A DNA stretch of 64,000 nucleotides from Amulumruptor sp947039275. GTDB lineage: Bacteria > Bacteroidota > Bacteroidia > Bacteroidales > Muribaculaceae. Numbering within the stretch: the first letter of the stretch is position 1; each line of letters starts with the position of its first letter. The notes below the pieces were generated by a model. It did no database searches and was not told the origin of the DNA. It saw nothing but the letters and a program-made list of their open reading frames with translations. A program made the translations under genes and the position numbers. This document shows, one piece after another, positions 8,490 through 16,416 of the stretch. The stretch spans positions 1 to 64,000 of the forward strand of contig CAMQYL010000007.1 of assembly GCA_947039275.1 (NCBI GenBank), read 5' to 3'.

Positions 8490-8825
8490 ATGGATTACAA
8501 GAAAATCAACGCTCCGCTCAACACTGTCACACGTGACATGATAGAGCTTTCTGAGGACACTGGCAATGTCTACGAGACCGTTGCCATCATCGCCAAGCGT
8601 GCAAACCAGATTGCAGGCGAGATGAAACGCGACTTAGAGAAGAAGTTGCAGGAGTTTGCCTCCCTCAACGACAACCTCGAAGAAATCTCCGAAAACCGCG
8701 AGCAGATCGAAATCTCACGCTACTACGAGAAGCTTCCCAAGCCCACGCTGATAGCTGCCGAGGAGTACGTGGAGCATAAGATCTACTACCGCAACCCTGC
8801 CAAGGATAACCACAACCTCGACTAA
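8490..8825 (+). CDS. rpoZ: RNA polymerase omega subunit (Rpb6/omega family)
   Basis: A 111-residue protein of the Bacteroidetes omega type: the segment NVYETVAIIAKRANQIAGEMKRDLEKKL is the conserved omega/Rpb6 core that clamps the beta' C-terminus and helps RNA polymerase assembly. C-terminal to it is a charged coiled region and the KIYYRNP tail seen in Bacteroidetes members. It follows bamD by 49 bp without an intervening promoter or terminator and is probably co-transcribed with it. Confidence 0.85.
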   Translation: MDYKKINAPLNTVTRDMIELSEDTGNVYETVAIIAKRANQIAGEMKRDLEKKLQEFASLNDNLEEISENREQIEISRYYEKLPKPTLIAAEEYVEHKIYYRNPAKDNHNLD

Positions 8826-8980
8826 GCGGTCACGCTCCGCACCCACACACACATAACACCTTAACCATCTAAGCCATTGACACTCGTCAGATTTGCGGGC
8901 TGTAGAAATCCCGGGAGTCTGATGACGGTTGACGGCTTTTGCTATATTATAAGATACCTCTAACCCCAAAACGCTCAGAT

Positions 8981-9067
8981 GTAGGGACGCGGCGTGCCGC
9001 GTCATCGTATTGTATTTCGTATGTCATATCCTACGGCTTTTGATGACGCGGCACGCCGCGTCCCTGC
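8981..9067. repeat. REP/BIME-like pair R2 (GACGCGGC stem)
   Basis: Inverted arms of GTAGG plus GACGCGGCGTGCCGCGTC around a spacer of about 40 bp; the right foot reads GCAG rather than GTAG. It lies between rpoZ and hisG, 37 bp before the hisG start. The rest of 8826-8980 shows no gene and no clear -7 box, so the his promoter is not identified. Confidence 0.85.
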
Positions 9068-9103
9068 ATCTGACGTGTCATCCTCTTTACTCCTTTCCCG
9101 ATT

Positions 9104-9955
9104 ATGCTGAGAATAGCTATCCAGGCCAAGGGCCGACTCAATGAAGACTGCATGGGGCTGCTCAAAGACAGCGGCATCACCACATCAGGCAGCAGCCGCA
9201 AACTCGTGGCACGCGCCAAGGGATTCCCTATGGACGTGCTCTATCTCCGTGATGACGATATCCCACAGGCGGTAGCTATGGGCGTTGCCGACATCGGCAT
9301 CGTCGGTCTCAACGAGATGGAGGAGAAAGGTCAGGATGTCAACATCGTCATGTCGCTCGGTTTCAGCGACTGCCGCATATCGCTTGCTGTCCCCAAGGAT
9401 GCGAAGTATGACGGCCTGCAATGGTTTGCCGGCAAGCGCATCGCCACATCATACCCCCGCATACTCGGCAATTTCCTTAAGGAGCAGGGCATCGAGGCAG
9501 AAATCCACGAGATAGCCGGCTCGGTAGAGGTGGCTCCCGCAGTGGGCATGGCGGATGCTATCTTCGACATAGTTTCATCTGGCGGCACTCTGGTGCAGAA
9601 CGGACTTGTCGAGGTGGAGCAGGTGTTCTACTCGCAGGCTGTGCTCATAGCCACCAAAGGTCTTGACGGACAGAAACTTCAGGAGCTGGAGCAGCTCAAA
9701 TTCCGCTTCCAGAGCATCATCGGTAGCCGAGACATGAAGTACGTGCTGATGAACCTCCCCGAGAGCGCGATTGAAGAGGCTGTCAAGATACTTCCGGGTA
9801 TGAAGAGCCCGACACTCCTCCCTCTCGCAGCCAAGGGATGGTATTCGCTCCACGCCGTCATCCGCGAGGAGGAATTGTGGGAGAAAATCGAACAGCTCAA
9901 AACCGTTGGCGCAGAGGACATCCTCGTTCTCGCGCTTGAAAATATAGTACGCTGA
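9104..9955 (+). CDS. hisG: ATP phosphoribosyltransferase, long form
   Basis: First enzyme of histidine biosynthesis: ATP + PRPP to phosphoribosyl-ATP. At 283 residues it is the long, HisZ-independent form with catalytic domains (start MLRIAIQAKGRLNED; GIVGLNEMEEKG; the PRPP-loop-like DAIFDIVSSGGTLVQNGL) and a C-terminal ACT-like regulatory domain from about 205 (KSPTLLPLAAKGWYSLHAVI), the usual site of histidine feedback. It opens the eight-gene operon; hisD begins one base after its stop codon. Confidence 0.96.
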   Translation: MLRIAIQAKGRLNEDCMGLLKDSGITTSGSSRKLVARAKGFPMDVLYLRDDDIPQAVAMGVADIGIVGLNEMEEKGQDVNIVMSLGFSDCRISLAVPKDAKYDGLQWFAGKRIATSYPRILGNFLKEQGIEAEIHEIAGSVEVAPAVGMADAIFDIVSSGGTLVQNGLVEVEQVFYSQAVLIATKGLDGQKLQELEQLKFRFQSIIGSRDMKYVLMNLPESAIEEAVKILPGMKSPTLLPLAAKGWYSLHAVIREEELWEKIEQLKTVGAEDILVLALENIVR

Positions 9956-9956
9956 G

Positions 9957-11231
9957 ATGGATATAGTCATCAATCCTCAGCGCAGCCAGTGGAAGGCTCT
10001 CACTGAGCGCAATATCCCTGACGATCCGCAGGTGACACAAGCCGTCGAGGCTATCATCGCCGACGTGCGTCAGCGAGGTGACGAGGCTCTGCGTGACATG
10101 GCTGCAAAGTTTGACCACGCCGTCATTGACGGGCTGGAGGTCAGCGAAGCGGAGATTGACGAGGCTTGCGCTCTTGTCCCTGATAATGTCAAGGAAGCAA
10201 TACGTGCCGGAGCTGCCAATATACGCCGCTTCCACCAGGCTCAGATGCCTGACCCCGTTAAAGTGGAGACCATGCCCGGAGTGATGTGCATGCAGCGACC
10301 TGTCCCTATCACCAAGGTGGGTCTGTATATCCCCGGTGGTCAGGCACCTCTCTTTTCTACGGTGCTGATGCTTGCCATCCCTGCCTCTATCGCCGGCTGC
10401 AAGCAGATCATACTCTGCACACCACAGAGCGGAAACCATAAGATTTCGCCTGAGATTCTTTTCGCAGCCCACGAGTGCGGCATCCACAAAGTCTACCGCG
10501 TGGGCGGAGCCCAAGCCATCGCCGCCATGGCTCTTGGTACTGAGAGCATCCCTCGTGTGCACAAGATATTCGGTCCGGGCAACCGCTTTGTCACCAAGGC
10601 GAAGCAGATGCTCACCTCGGAGGTGGCGATTGACATGCCCGCCGGACCGAGCGAGGTGCTTGTCATGGCGGATGACACCGCCGATGCGCGTTTTGTCGCC
10701 TCAGATATGCTGTCGCAGGCTGAGCATGGTCCTGACAGTCAGGCGATATGTGTATGTACCTCCGAATCCATCGCCCAATCAGTTCGTGAACAGGTGGAAA
10801 AGATTTCGGCACAGCTGTCACGCAGCTCAAGTATTGGGAAGTCTCTGTCACACAGCCGCATCATCGTCATGGATTCCACAGACGAGATGATAGATTTCGT
10901 CAACGAGTACGCTCCCGAGCACTTGATAATATCCATGGCTAACCCATGGGAGATTGCCGACCGCATCACAGCCGCCGGCAGCATCTTTATAGGCAACTAT
11001 TCGCCCGAAAGTGCCGGTGATTATGCCTCTGGAACCAACCACACGCTGCCCACTAACGGCTGGGCGCACTCGTTCAGTGGTGTCAACATCGACAGCTTCA
11101 TGCGCAAGATTACCTATCAGGAGCTGACACGTGACGGACTTGACGGTCTTGCTCAGACTATTGTGACCATGGCAGAGGCTGAAGGTCTTGATGCTCATGC
11201 CATGGCAGTGAAAATACGCACAAACCGCTGA
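9957..11231 (+). CDS. hisD: Histidinol dehydrogenase
   Basis: NAD-dependent, Zn-binding oxidation of histidinol to histidine, the last two pathway steps. 424 residues, the usual size. Recognisable segments are VGLYIPGGQAPLFSTVLM, YRVGGAQAIAAMALGT, IFGPGNRFVTKAKQ, DMPAGPSEVLV, the catalytic YAPEHL region and SGTNHTLPT. One base separates it from hisG; hisC follows after 13 bases. Ordinary and intact. Confidence 0.97.
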   Translation: MDIVINPQRSQWKALTERNIPDDPQVTQAVEAIIADVRQRGDEALRDMAAKFDHAVIDGLEVSEAEIDEACALVPDNVKEAIRAGAANIRRFHQAQMPDPVKVETMPGVMCMQRPVPITKVGLYIPGGQAPLFSTVLMLAIPASIAGCKQIILCTPQSGNHKISPEILFAAHECGIHKVYRVGGAQAIAAMALGTESIPRVHKIFGPGNRFVTKAKQMLTSEVAIDMPAGPSEVLVMADDTADARFVASDMLSQAEHGPDSQAICVCTSESIAQSVREQVEKISAQLSRSSSIGKSLSHSRIIVMDSTDEMIDFVNEYAPEHLIISMANPWEIADRITAAGSIFIGNYSPESAGDYASGTNHTLPTNGWAHSFSGVNIDSFMRKITYQELTRDGLDGLAQTIVTMAEAEGLDAHAMAVKIRTNR

Positions 11232-11244
11232 CGCTTAATACGAT

Positions 11245-12297
11245 ATGGTCATGAAAAATCCATTGGACTATGTGCGCCCCAACATCCTCGCGCTTGAGCC
11301 TTACAGCACGGCGCGTGACGAGTGCAAGGGCGGTGATATATCGGTGTGGCTCGATGCCAACGAGAATCCGTTTGACAACGGTGTGAACCGCTATCCTGAT
11401 CCCCACCATAAGGATCTGAAACGCCATGTCGCCGCTCTCAAAGGTGTCAATGAGGAGCAGCTGTTTCTTGGTGGCGCGGGCAGCGACGAGGCTATTGACC
11501 TCACGTTCAGGATATTCTGCCGCCCTGGCATTGACAATGCCATAGCCATCACTCCGAGCTACGGTGTCTACACTGTCAGCGCGGCTGTCAATGACATAGA
11601 GCTGCGTGAGGTGCAGTTGACCGACGATTTCCAGCTCCCTGTCGATAAGTTGCTTGAAGCCGCCGATGCCCACTCGAAACTGATGTGGATATGCAGCCCC
11701 AACAATCCTACGGGCAACGCTTTTGCCCCTGCTGACATACTGACGCTGTGTGAGCGTTTTGACGGCATAGTGGTGGTCGATGAGGCATATGTGGATTTTT
11801 CACCCGCGGGGTCGATGAAGACAGCCATCGAGAGCCATCCCAACCTCATCGTATTGCAGACCTTCTCCAAGGCATGGGGCATGGCAGGGCTACGCATAGG
11901 CATGGCGATTTCTGATCCGCGCATCGCCGAGCTGTATGCCCGCGTGAAATACCCCTACAATATCAACGGTCCCACACAGCGCGAAATCATCAACCGCATA
12001 CGCCGTACCGACATCGACGGCATGGTGCGTAGCATTATTGATGACCGTGACATGCTGATGCGCGAGTTACCCAAGTGCCCATGTGTCAAGAAAGTATATC
12101 CCTCAGATGCCAATTTCCTGCTGGCGGAAGTGACTGATGCCAACGCCGTGTATGACTACCTCATACTCAACGGCGTTATAGTGCGTAACCGCAGCCGTCT
12201 CCCAGGGTGTGCAGGCTGCCTGCGCCTGACCATCGGCACTCCGGAGGAGAACCGCCGCATGCTCAATCTGTTACAGACATATTCAATCTCTGAATGA
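11245..12297 (+). CDS. hisC: Histidinol-phosphate aminotransferase
   Basis: PLP-dependent class I/II aminotransferase converting imidazole acetol phosphate to histidinol phosphate. 350 residues (start MVMKNPLDYVRPN, or the ATG two codons later). Motifs: LDANENPFDNGVNRYPDP, SPNNPTGN, VVDEAYVDFSP and the PLP lysine in TFSKAWGMAGLRIG. The stop overlaps the hisB start by 4 bases, suggesting translational coupling. Confidence 0.95.
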   Translation: MVMKNPLDYVRPNILALEPYSTARDECKGGDISVWLDANENPFDNGVNRYPDPHHKDLKRHVAALKGVNEEQLFLGGAGSDEAIDLTFRIFCRPGIDNAIAITPSYGVYTVSAAVNDIELREVQLTDDFQLPVDKLLEAADAHSKLMWICSPNNPTGNAFAPADILTLCERFDGIVVVDEAYVDFSPAGSMKTAIESHPNLIVLQTFSKAWGMAGLRIGMAISDPRIAELYARVKYPYNINGPTQREIINRIRRTDIDGMVRSIIDDRDMLMRELPKCPCVKKVYPSDANFLLAEVTDANAVYDYLILNGVIVRNRSRLPGCAGCLRLTIGTPEENRRMLNLLQTYSISE

Positions 12298-13391
12298 TGA
12301 AAAAAGCCATATTCATCGACCGTGACGGGACCATCATCTGTGAACCTGCGGATGAGCAGATAGACTCCCTTGAGAAACTGAGTTTCGTCCCTGGTGTCAT
12401 CACAGCCCTTGCAAGCCTGATGGGCAAGGGATATGAGCTGGTCATGGTGAGCAACCAGGACGGTCTCGGCACAGACTCTTTCCCTGAGGACACGTTCCAC
12501 CCTGCTCACAACAAGATGCTTGAGACTCTTGCCGGCGAAGGGATACGCTTTGATGCCCAGCTGATTGACCGCAGTTTCCCCGAGGACAATGCTCCTACTC
12601 GCAAACCGCGCACAGGCATGCTTACCGCTTATATGGACGGCTCGTATGACCTGGCGGAGTCATATGTCATCGGTGACCGCATCACGGATGTGCAGTTGGC
12701 AAAAAATCTCGGAGCGAAGTCCATCATGATAGGCGAACCGTCGGCTGAGACTGCCGATTGCGCCCTCGTCACTACCGACTGGCATGAGATAGCGCGTCAT
12801 ATACTTTCGTCATCGCGCCGCGCCGAGGTGCGCCGTGACACATCGGAGACCAAGATACATGTTCTGGTCAATCTTGACGGTGGCAGCCCCTCGCATATCG
12901 ACACCGGTCTGAAATTCTTTGACCACATGCTTGACCAGATACCTCACCACTCGGGCATCTCATTGACCGTCAAGTGTCAGGGCGACATCGAGGTCGATGA
13001 GCATCACACCATGGAAGATGTGGCGATAGCCCTCGGCGAGGCTCTGCTCAAAGCGCTCGGCGACAAACGTGGCATCGACCGTTACGGCTTCGTGCTGCCC
13101 ATGGACGAGAGCCGCGCCATGTGTCTGATAGATCTCGGTGGCCGCGCCGACTTCGACTGGGACGTGCCTTTCACACGCGAATATGTGGGTGACACGCCTA
13201 CGGAGATGTACTCCCACTTCTTCAAGACCCTCGCGGTGGCTCTGAAAGCCAATCTGCACATCAAGGCGCGTGGCGACAACAATCACCACCTGATAGAGGG
13301 AGTGTTCAAGGCATTTGCCCGTGCGTTGCGCATGGCTGTGCGTCGCGACGTGTACTCTTACGACTTACCTTCAAGCAAAGGAATGCTATGA
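12294..13391 (+). CDS. hisB: Bifunctional histidinol-phosphatase / imidazoleglycerol-phosphate dehydratase
   Basis: A 365-residue fusion. N-terminal HAD phosphatase (about 1-165) has the nucleophile motif FIDRDGT and VSNQDGLGT; the C-terminal IGP dehydratase (about 175-365) has GLKFFDHMLDQ, DEHHTMEDVAIALGEAL and the NNHHLIEG metal-binding histidines. The Cys/His zinc loop of the enterobacterial phosphatase domain is replaced by SFPEDNAPTRKPRTG, without cysteines; from memory this is common in Bacteroidetes HisB. It overlaps hisC and hisH by 4 bases each. Confidence 0.95.
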   Translation: MMKKAIFIDRDGTIICEPADEQIDSLEKLSFVPGVITALASLMGKGYELVMVSNQDGLGTDSFPEDTFHPAHNKMLETLAGEGIRFDAQLIDRSFPEDNAPTRKPRTGMLTAYMDGSYDLAESYVIGDRITDVQLAKNLGAKSIMIGEPSAETADCALVTTDWHEIARHILSSSRRAEVRRDTSETKIHVLVNLDGGSPSHIDTGLKFFDHMLDQIPHHSGISLTVKCQGDIEVDEHHTMEDVAIALGEALLKALGDKRGIDRYGFVLPMDESRAMCLIDLGGRADFDWDVPFTREYVGDTPTEMYSHFFKTLAVALKANLHIKARGDNNHHLIEGVFKAFARALRMAVRRDVYSYDLPSSKGML

Positions 13392-13972
13392 TAGCTATTA
13401 TCGACTATAATATGGGCAATATCCGCTCGGTGGAAAACGCCCTGCATCGGCTCAATGCCGAGTATGTGCTGACCGCCGACCGTGACGTGATTGCAAAAGC
13501 CGACCACGTGATACTCCCCGGCGTGGGTCACTGCGGCGAGGCGATGCACAACCTGCGTGAGCGCGGTCTGTGCCAGTTTATCAAGGACCTGCGCCACCCT
13601 GTGCTCGGAATATGTGTGGGCATGCAGGTGATGTGCCGCCACACCGAGGAGGGTGACACCGACTGCCTCAACCTGTTTGACGCCCGTGTCAAGAAGTTCG
13701 CTGCCGACGATGGACTCAAGGTGCCCCATATGGGCTGGAACGACATCACCAACCTTGACGGCAAGCTCTTCAAGGGCATCAAGGGTGGCGAATACGTGTA
13801 TTTCGTCCACAGCTACTATGCAAGCCTCTGTCCTGACACTATAGCCACCACGCGCTACGGTCAGATGTTTTCATCGGCGCTCAAATATGAGAATTTTTAT
13901 GGCACCCAGTTCCATCCCGAAAAAAGCGGTGACGTGGGTGAGCGCATAATCCAGAATTTCCTCCAGATATGA
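13388..13972 (+). CDS. hisH: Imidazole glycerol phosphate synthase, glutaminase subunit
   Basis: Class I glutamine amidotransferase of 194 residues that feeds ammonia to HisF. Nucleophile Cys in LGICVGMQVM; His/Glu of the triad in GTQFHPEKSGD near the C-terminus; start MIAIIDYNMGNIRSVENAL is typical. It overlaps hisB and hisA by 4 bases, fitting tight coupling of the two IGP-synthase subunits. Confidence 0.96.
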   Translation: MIAIIDYNMGNIRSVENALHRLNAEYVLTADRDVIAKADHVILPGVGHCGEAMHNLRERGLCQFIKDLRHPVLGICVGMQVMCRHTEEGDTDCLNLFDARVKKFAADDGLKVPHMGWNDITNLDGKLFKGIKGGEYVYFVHSYYASLCPDTIATTRYGQMFSSALKYENFYGTQFHPEKSGDVGERIIQNFLQI

Positions 13973-14703
13973 TAGAGATAATCCCTGCCATAGACATCAT
14001 AGACGGCAAGTGCGTGCGTCTCAGCCAGGGCGACTATGACCGTTGCACCACGTATGATGCCCAGCCTGTCGACATGGTGAAGCGATACGTCGATGCCGGA
14101 TTCGGACGTGTGCACGTAGTGGACCTCGACGGTGCAAAAGCCTCTTACCCTCAGAATCTATCAACGCTTGAGCGTATGGCGTCGGTCGACGGTGCAAGCA
14201 TAGAGTGGGGCGGTGGTATCAAGTCGGAGGATGCCCTGCATGACCTTTTCAACGCCGGAGCCTCCTACGCCATCATCGGCAGTCTTGCTGCCAAAGAGCC
14301 GACACTGATGGGCGAGTGGGTCAAGCGTTATGGTGCTGACAAGATGGTGCTCGGCGCAGATGTGCGCAATGGCAAAATCGCCGTCAGCGGATGGCTTGAA
14401 GATACCGCCCTGACCATATCCGATCTCATAGGGCTGCTGGAGCCTTACGGGCTGACTCAGGCGATATGCACTGAAATCTCGCGTGACGGCATGTTTACAG
14501 GTGCTGCCACGGAGCTCTACGCTGAACTGATGCAGAAGCATCAAGCCGTCATCTTCACTGCATCGGGCGGCATAGGGTCGATGGACGACATCGTGAAACT
14601 CAACGACATGGGCATGCCCCGTGTCATCGTGGGCAAAGCCCTCTACGAGGGTCGCATCGCACTTGCCGATATGAGCCGTTATGCCTATCCGTCACAATAT
14701 TGA
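13969..14703 (+). CDS. hisA: ProFAR isomerase (HisA)
   Basis: A 244-residue TIM barrel performing the Amadori rearrangement of ProFAR to PRFAR. Catalytic Asp in the first strand (IIPAIDIIDGKCVRL), phosphate-binding GGGIKSEDAL and TASGGIGSMDDI, second catalytic Asp in the EISRDGMFTG region. Its stop region overlaps the conservative reading of hisF; spacing to the chosen hisF ATG is 17 bases. Confidence 0.96.
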   Translation: MIEIIPAIDIIDGKCVRLSQGDYDRCTTYDAQPVDMVKRYVDAGFGRVHVVDLDGAKASYPQNLSTLERMASVDGASIEWGGGIKSEDALHDLFNAGASYAIIGSLAAKEPTLMGEWVKRYGADKMVLGADVRNGKIAVSGWLEDTALTISDLIGLLEPYGLTQAICTEISRDGMFTGAATELYAELMQKHQAVIFTASGGIGSMDDIVKLNDMGMPRVIVGKALYEGRIALADMSRYAYPSQY

Positions 14704-14720
14704 TTCATACATTTAAAGCT

Positions 14721-15488
14721 ATGCTTGCAAAACGTATCATACCATGCCTTGATGTCAAAGACGGTCGCACTGTCAAGGGCATAAACTTCGAGGGACTGAC
14801 CGATGTAGGCGATGCCGTGGAACTCGGTGCCCGCTATGCTGCCGAAGGTGCCGATGAACTCGTGTTTCTTGACATCAGTGCATCGCGCGAGGGTCGAGGC
14901 ACGTTCACTCGCCTTGTGGAGCGGATTGCCGACCGCATCAACATACCATTCACTGTCGGCGGAGGTATCTCCACTATCGATGACGCATCGCGTCTGCTTG
15001 ATGCAGGTGCCGATAAAATCACAGTCAATAGTGCTGCCGTAGCCAATCCCGAACTCATCTCGCAGATAGCAGCGAGATACGGGGCGCAGTTTGTGGTTGC
15101 TGCCATAGATGCCAAACTCATGGACGATGGTATATGGCACGTCACCACTCATGGCGGAAGCCGCGTCAGTGACCGCGAACTGTTTACATGGGCGTCGGAA
15201 GTGGAGTCGCGTGGAGCAGGTGAGATACTTTTCACCTCGATGAACCATGACGGCACACGCAACGGTTATCCCTGCGACACTTATGCGCGTCTGGCATCAG
15301 AGCTGACCATCCCGGTGATAGCATCGGGCGGAGCCGGAAGTGTCGGAGATATCGCTGAAGTGTTTGAGGCAGGGCATGCCGATGCCGCCCTCGCCGCCAG
15401 CATATTCCACTACGGCGAAATCACAATAGCCGAACTCAAACGTCAGCTTGCCGAACGAGGCATCCCCGTCCGCACCGTGAAAGGGTGA
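14721..15488 (+). CDS. hisF: Imidazole glycerol phosphate synthase, cyclase subunit
   Basis: TIM-barrel partner of HisH that makes IGP and AICAR from PRFAR and ammonia. I start at the ATG giving MLAKRIIPCLDVKDGRTVKG, the family's invariant N-terminus, rather than a TTG at 14700. Catalytic Asp residues lie in PCLDVKDG and near FTSMNHDGTRNGY; the phosphate loops GGGIST and IASGGAGS are present. 255 residues. A REP pair separates it from hisIE. Confidence 0.96.
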   Translation: MLAKRIIPCLDVKDGRTVKGINFEGLTDVGDAVELGARYAAEGADELVFLDISASREGRGTFTRLVERIADRINIPFTVGGGISTIDDASRLLDAGADKITVNSAAVANPELISQIAARYGAQFVVAAIDAKLMDDGIWHVTTHGGSRVSDRELFTWASEVESRGAGEILFTSMNHDGTRNGYPCDTYARLASELTIPVIASGGAGSVGDIAEVFEAGHADAALAASIFHYGEITIAELKRQLAERGIPVRTVKG

Positions 15489-15495
15489 TAGCATC

Positions 15496-15575
15496 GTAGG
15501 GTCGCGACCTGTCGCGACCGCTGATGGCTGATTATGATTGTATATTTTTGCGGTCGCGACAGGTCGCGACCCTAC
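15496..15575. repeat. REP/BIME-like pair R3 inside the his operon (GGTCGCGAC stem)
   Basis: Inverted arms of GTAG plus GGTCGCGACCTGTCGCGACC around a 34-bp spacer, filling the hisF-hisIE gap. The foot is the same as in the other REPs but the stem sequence is wholly different. It is the only REP pair inside an evident operon here. Confidence 0.85.
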
Positions 15576-15592
15576 TGATTTATAAATCCTCT

Positions 15593-16201
15593 ATGAATTC
15601 TATGGATTTCAACCAGTTTAAACTTGATAAATGCGCTGACGGTCTGCTGCCTGTCATCGTGCAGGATGCCACGACACTCCGTGTGCTGATGCTCGGATAT
15701 ATGAACCGCGAGGCGTTTGACAAGACAGTTGCCACCGGCAAGGTCACCTTCTACAGCCGCACTCGTCAGACCCTCTGGACCAAAGGGGAGACTTCGGGAC
15801 ATTTTCTCAATGTCGTTGACATGTATGCCGACTGCGATGATGATACCCTGCTTATAAAAGCAGATCCGATAGGTCCCACATGCCATCGCGGCACTGTGTC
15901 ATGCTTTGACACCCCGACTGAGGACGGCTTTATCCGCAGTCTCAGCCGACTTGTGCAGCAACGTCATGCCGAGATGCCGGAGAATTCCTACACCACCAAG
16001 CTCTTTATCAAGGGTGTCAAGAAGATAGCCCAGAAGGTGGGTGAGGAAGCTGTGGAGTCTGTGGTTGAGGCAGTTGACGGCAATCGTGACCGCTTCGTCT
16101 ATGAGGCTTCCGACCTGATATATCACCTGCTCGTACTGCTTGAGCAGATGGATGTCACCGTTCCCGATATAGAGCGCGAACTGGTGAAGCGTCACTCATA
16201 A
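15593..16201 (+). CDS. hisI: Bifunctional phosphoribosyl-AMP cyclohydrolase / phosphoribosyl-ATP pyrophosphatase
   Basis: HisIE fusion for steps 2 and 3 of the pathway. I prefer the ATG at 15593 (MNSMDFNQFKLDKC) or 15602, because the longer frame from 15524 starts inside the REP pair. HisI part (about 1-110): LGYMNREAFDKTVATGKVTFYSRTRQTLWTKGETSGH with metal-binding CDDDTLL and C-H ligands in PTCHRGTVSC; HisE part (about 120-202): KKIAQKVGEEAVESVVEAV and the YEASDLIYHLLVLL helix. It closes the operon and a terminator follows. Confidence 0.95.
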   Translation: MNSMDFNQFKLDKCADGLLPVIVQDATTLRVLMLGYMNREAFDKTVATGKVTFYSRTRQTLWTKGETSGHFLNVVDMYADCDDDTLLIKADPIGPTCHRGTVSCFDTPTEDGFIRSLSRLVQQRHAEMPENSYTTKLFIKGVKKIAQKVGEEAVESVVEAVDGNRDRFVYEASDLIYHLLVLLEQMDVTVPDIERELVKRHS

Positions 16202-16217
16202 AACGGACGCTACTATT

Positions 16218-16244
16218 AAACTATGTTAAACAACATAGTTTTTT
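16218..16244 (+). terminator. Intrinsic terminator of the his operon
   Basis: AAACTATGTT and AACATAGTTT form a 10-bp stem with a 4-nt loop, then a run of T. It starts 17 bp after the hisIE stop. Confidence 0.85.
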
Positions 16245-16278
16245 ACGGATAAAATTTTGTACATTCGCATACAACCCT

Positions 16279-16286
16279 TAACTTTG
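16279..16286 (+). promoter_or_regulatory. -7 box for a short transcript
   Basis: TAACTTTG, exact consensus, between the his terminator and a second intrinsic terminator only 40 bp further on. No gene starts between them. Confidence 0.6.
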
Positions 16287-16291
16287 TACCA

Positions 16292-16358
16292 AGTTTTTCA
16301 TGGTATTAGATTTAAGGTAAGAAGATTATTCGTCGTGACGACGAGTAATTTTTTTTTT
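16292..16358 (+). ncRNA. Candidate small RNA of about 65-75 nt
   Basis: Bounded by the consensus -7 box at 16279-16286 and by a strong terminator (ATTATTCGTCG / CGACGAGTAAT, 11-bp stem with TGA loop, then ten T). It has no convincing open frame. The A/T-rich linker with GGTATTAGATTTAAGGTAA reminds me of strings in other Bacteroidales genomes, which I cannot verify. It could also be an attenuator leader for the porin gene, though that gene has its own -7 box downstream. Confidence 0.5.
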
Positions 16359-16384
16359 GTACCTGTCACAATGGATTTTTTCAG

Positions 16385-16392
16385 TAACTTTG
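16385..16392 (+). promoter_or_regulatory. -7 box of the putative porin gene
   Basis: TAACTTTG, 25 bp before the ATG at 16417. It rules out the upstream in-frame start at 16357. Confidence 0.65.
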
Positions 16393-16416
16393 CCCCGGTT
16401 CTCTGAAAAGACTATC

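Noticed and set aside
14700..14720. TTG start for hisF
   Set aside because: The ATG at 14721 gives the invariant MLAKRIIPCLDV start.
15524..15592. Longer start for hisIE
   Set aside because: The added codons are REP sequence; the family's N-terminus fits the later ATG.
16357..16416. Longer start for the putative porin
   Set aside because: The extra codons lie across the -7 box and before a normal signal peptide.
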